A stretch of DNA of 64,000 nucleotides from positions 2,418,001 to 2,482,000 of the forward strand of contig AP024889.1 in assembly GCA_024347015.1 (NCBI GenBank), given 5' to 3'. A program made the position numbers and the translations under genes. The notes beneath the pieces were generated by a model. It was not told the DNA's origin and made no database searches. It saw only the letters and a list, made by a program, of their open reading frames with translations. Of the stretch, positions 58,429 through 64,000 are shown piece after piece. The stretch is from Vibrio pectenicida (GTDB lineage Bacteria > Pseudomonadota > Gammaproteobacteria > Enterobacterales > Vibrionaceae). Positions within the stretch are counted from its first letter, which is position 1; each line of letters begins with the position of its first letter.

Positions 58429-60987
58429 ATGCATAAAAAACTTATTGCTACTTTGGCTGTTTCTATGGCCTTCACTCTGCCAAACACCATGGTTTTTGCG
58501 AATGAAAATTCGATTGAACGTAGAAACGTCACCTCAGACTTACTACAACCATTTGATAAAGCTTGGCAGCTCCACTTTGCTAAAGATTACGCAAACATAA
58601 CTCAATCCATACCAGATCCACTGCTCGTCACATCGCAAAAAGTCAAACAGGCACTCGCTAAACATGGCTACCATAACATTGACCCTGATGCCGTTTTTTA
58701 TCACCGATTTGATGGTGCACAAAGTAGCCACCGGACCTATAACGGCTGGGCTCACTACGAACATCCAAAACAAACCTACACAGTAACTCAAGCTGTTATG
58801 CTGAACGCGTTTAGCCAATACAGAGATACCTTTCCGGACACAATAAATGTAGATACAGGCATTTACACTCAAGATGCCAGTGGCCAAGCGTTTGATGAAA
58901 GAAATGAAGTTCGTCTACTTTCTTCCAAGCTTTGGGACATAGCCTATTACGACTTAGACATTCAGGGCTCATATACACAAGCACTTAAAACATTCTGGGC
59001 TAATAACACCACTCGCTATACCCAGCTTATGCGAGATAGCTACGCTTTCTCAGCCTACAAACAGTATCAACACGGCCTACTTGATCAAGCTCAATACCAG
59101 TTAGCGATCTCTTTGCTCAATCCAACCAAAATAAGAGACGTGGATGTGTATCGATTTGATGTATACGGCTATGACTCAACTGATATTTTGTTAATCGAAG
59201 CGAAAAATGGCCAAGGTGGCTTGATGTACATTCCTGGAGCAACTCAAGCTTTCTTTGCTTATAGAAGTGAACGTCAACTCAAAAAGCACCTATTCAAAAG
59301 CCTGAAAAGCTCAGCTGCCCGAAAAGATATGGAAAAACACTTTAGCCTTTATCTAAGGCAAAATGGTTCTTCATATTCTGGTGTTGATGTGGCCATAAAT
59401 GGGTTCGCAACAGGATCGTGGTCAGAAGGCTACATGATGATGAAACGTCACCCAGTCCACGGTAATGTATTTGCTCGAATGACAGAACAGATGAAAGCTC
59501 GCCTAGTTAGTGATGGCGACACCATGATCAAATCTAACCAAGAAGCGCAGCGCGATTACATTCTTTCGGTGGCTTACAGTGTCATGACCCTACTTCCTGT
59601 GGTGGATGTGATAGCACCTGAAGTCGGTATCCCTCTTAATATTGCCTTAAGTACAAGTCAGTTTGGTTTAAGTATCGACAAAGCCATCTTCGGTGATACT
59701 TTAAAAGAGCGCCTTGAAGGAACCAAAATGTCATCCATTAACGCCGCTATTATCGGTGCAACCACAATATTACCAGCACTCGCACAATATGGACGCTCTC
59801 TTGCACAAGCGACAGAAATAGCAACAGAAGCCCTACCAAATACCATAGTCATGAACCCAGGCTTTCCAGCACAGCAGCTAAATGACTTTACTTCCATGCC
59901 AAAAATAGTGGTTCATCCCCAAACTGGCGAAGAGCTACTAGGTGTGAGGATCACCAACAAAAGTCGAGGCGCTTTACTACGTTCAGATGGCTTTAGTTAT
60001 TATCGAGAAGTGGATCCAGCCAGTGGCCGTTTGCTTGAAGGAAAACGCGTAGTGCGCACAGTAAACCCAGAAACGGGTGACATACAGTTCCTTGAAAACC
60101 TTGGTCTGCGAGGTGGTGGCGATGATCTTAGTAACGAGGTCACCCCTGATGTAGATGTCGCATCAAGCAATGGCAGTGAGAGAAGTGACTTACCAGAACT
60201 CCTTTTGCCCGAGGATTTACCTGAACGTCCTGGTATAGGTGGCTCTGGTTATGCTGATATGGGCGGCAGAAACGATGACGCACTGCGTGATTTCTATGAA
60301 CTAGAAAGTAAAGTTGATCCACAAGCCTACTTAACCGATGTGAATAAACTGCACGAAGTAAATGTAGCCGCGCAACGTGAAATTCGTAATCTTCCATTCT
60401 ACCAAACGTACGATACCGAGCTTAAAGGAGCGCTAGTATATCGAGGTGACACACGTCTGCCTGACGAAATCTTCCACTCTGGCTTTAACCGTAAAATTGA
60501 GCGCATCGAGTATACACAACTTGCGCATCATACTCGTGGTATTCGCGGTGTAATATCGACCACAACTGATCAAGGTATAGCGGTAAACTATGCGCTACAC
60601 AATCAACGAGGCTACGTGTATGCGATTGAACTCAACCATGGAGGTAAATCGGTAGATACTCTATTGAGAGACAAGTCTCTCAGTGAAGTCGCAACTCTCA
60701 ATATTCCACCTGAGGACATCATGTTTGCCATGGGTCCATTTACCGGTGCAGAAACCTCGTACAGTACCCTACTCGAAGATCAACAACTAAGGACGGCTGA
60801 GTTGCTCATTAACCCACATGCAACAGCATTACCTGAAGTCGCGCAACGGGCATTTGAGCAAATGAAAGCAACACTCAAATACCCATTAAGCCCAGAAATG
60901 TCGTTCAGAGAACGTTATGCAAGTAGAAAGGATTTATTCTGGCACCAAGACGAGGCGCATTTAGCCTCCTCAGACACAGTCCACTAG
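58429..60987 (+). CDS. Candidate secreted ADP-ribosyltransferase toxin (DUF6543-like middle, cholera/pertussis-type C-terminal domain)
   Basis: 852 residues from the ATG at 58429, which starts a signal peptide (MHKKLIATLAVSMAF, cleavage after ~24, VFA). Residues ~250-330 (IEAKNGQGGLMYIPG; EKHFSLYLRQNG; YSGVDVAINGFA) resemble the dermonecrotic-toxin-type DUF6543 region. Hydrophobic helices follow at ~376-416 and ~436-455, a possible membrane-entry segment. A Pro/Glu/Asp-rich linker (~590-635) leads to a C-terminal domain with YRGDTRLPDEIF (Arg672), His701-Thr-Arg-Gly, Ser710-Thr-Thr, YVYAIEL and Leu751-Ser-Glu753 then IPPEDI: the order of landmarks in pertussis toxin S1 and cholera toxin A. 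There are no cysteines. It is monocistronic, with no obvious immunity or B-subunit gene beside it. Enzymatic activity and target are inferred, not shown. Confidence 0.78.
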   Translation: MHKKLIATLAVSMAFTLPNTMVFANENSIERRNVTSDLLQPFDKAWQLHFAKDYANITQSIPDPLLVTSQKVKQALAKHGYHNIDPDAVFYHRFDGAQSSHRTYNGWAHYEHPKQTYTVTQAVMLNAFSQYRDTFPDTINVDTGIYTQDASGQAFDERNEVRLLSSKLWDIAYYDLDIQGSYTQALKTFWANNTTRYTQLMRDSYAFSAYKQYQHGLLDQAQYQLAISLLNPTKIRDVDVYRFDVYGYDSTDILLIEAKNGQGGLMYIPGATQAFFAYRSERQLKKHLFKSLKSSAARKDMEKHFSLYLRQNGSSYSGVDVAINGFATGSWSEGYMMMKRHPVHGNVFARMTEQMKARLVSDGDTMIKSNQEAQRDYILSVAYSVMTLLPVVDVIAPEVGIPLNIALSTSQFGLSIDKAIFGDTLKERLEGTKMSSINAAIIGATTILPALAQYGRSLAQATEIATEALPNTIVMNPGFPAQQLNDFTSMPKIVVHPQTGEELLGVRITNKSRGALLRSDGFSYYREVDPASGRLLEGKRVVRTVNPETGDIQFLENLGLRGGGDDLSNEVTPDVDVASSNGSERSDLPELLLPEDLPERPGIGGSGYADMGGRNDDALRDFYELESKVDPQAYLTDVNKLHEVNVAAQREIRNLPFYQTYDTELKGALVYRGDTRLPDEIFHSGFNRKIERIEYTQLAHHTRGIRGVISTTTDQGIAVNYALHNQRGYVYAIELNHGGKSVDTLLRDKSLSEVATLNIPPEDIMFAMGPFTGAETSYSTLLEDQQLRTAELLINPHATALPEVAQRAFEQMKATLKYPLSPEMSFRERYASRKDLFWHQDEAHLASSDTVH

Positions 60988-61026
60988 GGCTAAACAACTC
61001 TAACGATAAGACTGCACCACACAAAA

Positions 61027-61048
61027 GCGCCAGTAATTACGCTGGCGC
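61027..61048. terminator. Terminator between toxin-like gene and LysR gene
   Basis: GCGCCAG and CTGGCGC (7 bp, 8-base loop). On the - strand it runs into TTTTGT and on + into an interrupted T-rich stretch, so it can close both convergent genes. Confidence 0.65.
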
Positions 61049-61151
61049 CCAAGTTATTTTTCATCATCTAAATAATCACTATTCTGACTCTGCATACTTA
61101 CGTGCGTATCTTCGCTTACACTTCCAGTGATCTCAATGGATGTCTTCACAC

Positions 61152-62045
61152 CTACCAAACTGGTGATTCTCCCATCGTCTCCGACAAATGGTCGATAAAC
61201 GCTCTTAAAAGCGGTGTTATCTGTTTGCGTGTTTCGTATATTGCATAAACGCCTAGTGTTTGAGGTTGCCAATCAGATAACAATTCAACCAATTTACCGT
61301 CATCAATTAATGGCTTTACGCTCGGCGTAGGCTGTAAACTTATACCACAACCTTTGAGTGTTGCAGCTAACAAAGCTTCAGAGGTATTGGCACTCACATT
61401 TCCTTGAATAGCAATCGACTCACTACCATTTGGCCCATCAAACGTCCATGCTGTGCGGCCAAAATAACTGAATGACAAACAATTATGATAAACAAGATCT
61501 TGTGCGCTACTTGGTGTGCCTTTCCGCTCGATATAAGAAGGTGCTGCACATATCACAGAGCGACACTCTCCAAGGTGTTTAGCAACTGCGTTTTGTGAGA
61601 GGTCATTGGTAATTCTGATCGCCAAGTCGATTCGCGAATCAACAAGATTTACAGTCTTATCTGTAGAGAGTATATCAATGGAAACCTCAGGCCAACACTC
61701 AACGAATTGGCTAATCACATCAATCAAACAACTCTCTACAATCGAATAGCTTGCTGTAATGCGTAACTGCCCTTTCAAGTTCAGTGAGTTTTGATTTCTG
61801 ATCCCATTTAAAGAGTCTTCAAGAGCGAGCAGTTCCCTAGCAACATTCAACGTTTCTTTTCCAGTACTGGTTAAACTCAAGCTACGCGTGGTTCTATGCA
61901 GTAATCGAGTATCCATCCATTTTTCTAACTCTCCTAAGTACCGAGTCACTTTGCTTCGAGACATGTCTAAATGCTCAGCGACCGCACTTAAGCTACCACG
62001 CTCTACTATTGCAACGAAGACTCTCATCGCCTCTAGTCTGTCCAT
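61152..62045 (-). CDS. LysR family transcriptional regulator
   Basis: The start at 62045 (MDRLEAMRVFVAIVERG) has AGGA about 7 bases upstream and is the normal LysR start; an upstream in-frame ATG would add 11 residues. The 297-residue product has the winged helix (~1-60, SLSAVAEHLDMSRSKVTRYLGELE region) and a typical effector-binding domain. It belongs to the large CrgA/AaeR-like group by its N-terminus. Divergent from the metallo-beta-lactamase-fold gene across 167 bases, so that gene is its most likely target. Inducer unknown. Confidence 0.9.
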   Translation of the reverse strand: MDRLEAMRVFVAIVERGSLSAVAEHLDMSRSKVTRYLGELEKWMDTRLLHRTTRSLSLTSTGKETLNVARELLALEDSLNGIRNQNSLNLKGQLRITASYSIVESCLIDVISQFVECWPEVSIDILSTDKTVNLVDSRIDLAIRITNDLSQNAVAKHLGECRSVICAAPSYIERKGTPSSAQDLVYHNCLSFSYFGRTAWTFDGPNGSESIAIQGNVSANTSEALLAATLKGCGISLQPTPSVKPLIDDGKLVELLSDWQPQTLGVYAIYETRKQITPLLRAFIDHLSETMGESPVW

Positions 62046-62212
62046 ACTCCCTTCCTGATGAACGAAATCCAACAACACAGCCTTGATTATATGTTCGAAA
62101 ATCGCAACAGTGAAAGTCGATTTGGTATCTATTTCATCTAATTTTAATCGAATAACATCGTTATCACTTCAACTGAGGGTGGCATGGGGTCACCGATGAT
62201 AAGGAAAAAAAG

Positions 62213-63082
62213 ATGAAAAAACGCACAGCATCACTATTAGCAACCACATTATTTTCAGTAAGTGCTATGTCAGCAGAAAAACTCAATATCACTCACTATA
62301 ACCCCGGTTCAGAGGCAATATTCCCAGCAAGCTCCGTGTTAGTTTCAGGTGACAAAGAAGCCATTTTGTTTGATGCGCAATTCAGTACTACTGATGGACA
62401 AAAGCTGGTTGAACTAGTGAAAGAATCAGGCAAAACACTGTCTATGATTTACATCAGCGCAGGTGACCCAGATTATTACTTTGGTTTAGAACCTATTGTT
62501 GCTGCATTTCCAAATGTAGAGGTTGTCGCAAGCAGAACAGTGGTCGACCATATTAACAAGACCAAAGAAGCAAAGTTAGAGTATTGGGGCCCCATTTTAG
62601 GAGAGCATTCACCTTCTAAAGTAATTGTACCAAGTGTACTTGATAAAACGTCTTTGACTCTTGATGGTAAAACCATTGAAGTAAAAGAGATAAATTCTCA
62701 TCAGGCTTATCTTTGGGTCCCATCTGAAAAAACAGTCTTTGGTGGTGTCTCTGTTTACAGCGGTGTGCATGTTTGGATGGCTGACACACAAAAGAAGAAA
62801 GCACGCGAGCAATGGGTACAATCACTTGAGCGTATGAAGAAGCTCGAACCACAAGTTGTCATTCCTGGCCACTACTTAGGGGAAATGCCTAAGGGTATCG
62901 ACGGGGTTCAATTTACGATTGATTACTTGGGCCACATTGAAAGTGTGTTAGAGGATAAACATAACCTAACCTCAAAAGAAATCATCAAAACAATGAAAGA
63001 TAAATACCCAGAACTGCAAGCCACTGAAAGTGATCTAACACTTGGAGCGCAAGTGCTTAGTGGAGAGGTTGAATGGCACTAA
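62213..63082 (+). CDS. Periplasmic metallo-beta-lactamase-fold protein with altered metal site (Vmh-like)
   Basis: A 289-residue protein with a signal peptide (cleavage after ~21, AMSA) and an MBL fold. Where MBL enzymes have HxHxDH, this protein has Ala83-x-Asp85-x-Asp87-Tyr88 within SAGDPDYYFG. The usual metal Asp in the FAGD-type strand is Val (FGGVSVY); the late VIPGHYLG is kept. The same SxADPDYYFG-type change is seen in the Vmh family of vibrio MBL-fold proteins, so it is a family trait and not decay. Either it binds metal differently or it is not a hydrolase. AAGGAAAA lies 7 bases upstream. Divergent from a LysR gene. Confidence 0.82.
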   Translation: MKKRTASLLATTLFSVSAMSAEKLNITHYNPGSEAIFPASSVLVSGDKEAILFDAQFSTTDGQKLVELVKESGKTLSMIYISAGDPDYYFGLEPIVAAFPNVEVVASRTVVDHINKTKEAKLEYWGPILGEHSPSKVIVPSVLDKTSLTLDGKTIEVKEINSHQAYLWVPSEKTVFGGVSVYSGVHVWMADTQKKKAREQWVQSLERMKKLEPQVVIPGHYLGEMPKGIDGVQFTIDYLGHIESVLEDKHNLTSKEIIKTMKDKYPELQATESDLTLGAQVLSGEVEWH

Positions 63083-63220
63083 TTTAAGAACGCTACCAAT
63101 CACTGTTGACTAGCTCGCTCCACGCCATGAGTAAACTACATTCAACATCCTCTCACTTACAACTAAAATATTGCCTTGTCGACTATCGTCAAGGTAATAT
63201 TTCTTCGGAACGATCTTGCT

Positions 63221-63835
63221 ATGAATATTCATTTTAGAACCGCTAAAGCAACTGACTTTGATAATGTCGTTGAACTCTATGTTAACAATATGGATCTCCG
63301 TGCACTCACCAAAGCAACCTGTAAATCTGAGTTCCACAGTCTTGCTATTCTAAATCTGGCGCAAGACTTTTATAAAGCCAATATGATCATGGTGGCAGAA
63401 TGCAAAAGTGAAATTTGTGGCGTGATCATCGCTACCTCTGCGCAAACAAACCAAGTGGCTATAAGCTTTGATCCAGCACCAAGGCTACAAAAAGCAAATA
63501 TGGCACTAAAGAATACCCCCCAGGGTCAACGGATACTGGCTGAGCGACAAGATAAACTCACATCGTACCACCACAAAATACAAGAGGATGATGGTAATTC
63601 AGAACTGCTCTTGATTTGTATCGATAAAAAATTTCGTCGGCAAAAAATTGGTTCACAACTTATTGAGCAATACGAAGCGTTTTTACGACAATTGGGGGTG
63701 AATAAGTACCGACTTGTTTCTGACAACCTTTGTACTTATCAGTATTACGACACCAATGGCTATGACTGTGTCAAACAAGAAGAAAGTGCCTTTAACCCTG
63801 ATGTTACTCGCTTTATTTATACCAAAAACGTCTAA
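63221..63835 (+). CDS. GNAT family N-acetyltransferase
   Basis: The ATG at 63221 (MNIHFRTAKATDFDNV) begins the GNAT fold and is preferred to a TTG 45 bases upstream. The 204-residue product shows the first beta strand (RTAKATDFDNVVELY), the core EDDGNSELLLICIDKKFRR and the acetyl-CoA pyrophosphate loop QKIGSQLIEQY, and a final strand NGYDCVKQEES. The substrate is unknown. The leader has no strong ribosome site. Ended by a clear terminator. Confidence 0.83.
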   Translation: MNIHFRTAKATDFDNVVELYVNNMDLRALTKATCKSEFHSLAILNLAQDFYKANMIMVAECKSEICGVIIATSAQTNQVAISFDPAPRLQKANMALKNTPQGQRILAERQDKLTSYHHKIQEDDGNSELLLICIDKKFRRQKIGSQLIEQYEAFLRQLGVNKYRLVSDNLCTYQYYDTNGYDCVKQEESAFNPDVTRFIYTKNV

Positions 63836-63852
63836 TACCTTCGCTGAAAACA

Positions 63853-63872
63853 AAAAGGGCCAAAGCCCTTTT
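63853..63872. terminator. Bidirectional terminator, GNAT / SDR gene
   Basis: AAAAGGGC and GCCCTTTT, 8-bp perfect stem with a CAAA tetraloop, 17 bases after the GNAT stop and 25 before the convergent stop. Confidence 0.88.
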
Positions 63873-63896
63873 GTTTAATTGAGGTTTGTTGTGAGA

Positions 63897-64000
63897 TTAA
63901 GCCTGCTGGCGAGTCGCACAAACCACGATTTCGCGGATGCATACACCTTGAGGCTGCTGGTAAGCATACTCAACAGAGCGGGCAACATCATCTGGAGAAA
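63897..64000 (-). CDS. C-terminal end of a short-chain dehydrogenase/reductase, cut by window edge
   Basis: Only the last 33 codons are inside the window. The reading frame entering at the right edge encodes SPDDVARSVEYAYQQP then VCIREIVVCATRQQA and a TAA at 63897-63899. A P-E/D-DVA...V.YA..QP helix followed by a V..EI.V..T.Q tail is the usual C-terminus of classical SDR oxidoreductases. Family call only; substrate cannot be judged from this fragment. Confidence 0.72.
   Translation of the reverse strand, partial: SPDDVARSVEYAYQQPQGVCIREIVVCATRQQA

Noticed and set aside
60988..61151. Search for an immunity or partner gene beside the toxin-like gene
   Set aside because: Only 164 bases with a terminator; no open frame with a ribosome site. 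The next gene is a normal LysR regulator on the other strand, so no toxin-immunity pair or AB5 B subunit is visible.
61054..61272. 72-codon open frame on the - strand overlapping the end of the LysR gene
   Set aside because: It lies in a different frame across the LysR C-terminus, which ends at a normal length by itself; no ribosome site, no recognisable protein. Judged a chance frame.
58024..63900. Possible genomic island or prophage around the toxin-like gene
   Set aside because: No integrase, tRNA, attachment repeats, transposase or clear base-composition step could be seen; only the gene content looks accessory.

Overview
This 64 kb window is ordinary core chromosome of a gammaproteobacterium, almost certainly a Vibrio (Vibrionaceae, large chromosome). 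The evidence is the sodium-type polar flagellar stator pair pomA/pomB, a nagE that lacks its own IIA domain divergent from nagA-nagC, a DUF2788 gene between ybfF and fldA, a GcvB-like small RNA divergent from gcvA, and protein sequences that read as typical vibrio orthologues. Both edges cut genes: dapE on the left lacks its first ~40 codons, and a short-chain dehydrogenase on the right lacks all but its C-terminus. I saw no rRNA, tRNA, CRISPR array, insertion sequence, integrase or prophage.

Layout. 0-8.4 kb: dapE, an M15 peptidase and a tiny membrane protein in an overlapping + operon; DUF2310 and syd on -; a TPR protein with a degenerate GGDEF domain; ppnN; xni. 8.4-15.2 kb: a tightly overlapping - operon (gcvA, an alpha/beta hydrolase, DUF423, rlmM), the GcvB small RNA facing away from gcvA, thiI, then pomB and pomA. 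15.4-18.5 kb: xseB-ispA-dxs (exonuclease VII small subunit plus isoprenoid entry). 18.5-22.3 kb: truC/yqcC, DUF3549/DUF3301, a GNAT acetyltransferase and a 95-residue protein resembling the N-terminus of KfrA. 22.3-33.6 kb: the TCA block sdhCDAB-sucABCD on -, divergent from gltA, with a strong ArcA-like box upstream of sdhC. 33.7-42.5 kb: ybgI-like, DUF1853, seqA-pgm, ybfF, DUF2788, fldA, DUF4442, fur, glnS.

42.7-55.1 kb is a chitin/GlcNAc and nitrogen block. It holds nagE, nagA-nagC with NagC- and CRP-like operators in the divergent gap, a Kef-type antiporter, asnB, a POT peptide transporter, and a lipoprotein beta-N-acetylhexosaminidase that would feed GlcNAc to NagE/NagA. 55.4-58.1 kb carries a TraB/GumN protein, a DUF3149 mini-protein and rluF, the last preceded by four exact-register 20-bp tandem repeats.

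58.1-63.9 kb is the most accessory-looking part. Its centrepiece is an 852-residue, cysteine-free protein with a Sec signal peptide. The middle resembles the dermonecrotic-toxin-type DUF6543 region, with hydrophobic helices. The C-terminal domain carries the Arg, His, Ser-Thr and Glu landmarks of cholera/pertussis-type ADP-ribosyltransferases. I read it as a candidate secreted ADP-ribosylating toxin, and it is the best candidate here for something not yet described. Next to it is a divergent pair: a LysR regulator and a periplasmic metallo-beta-lactamase-fold protein whose usual zinc-binding histidines are replaced.
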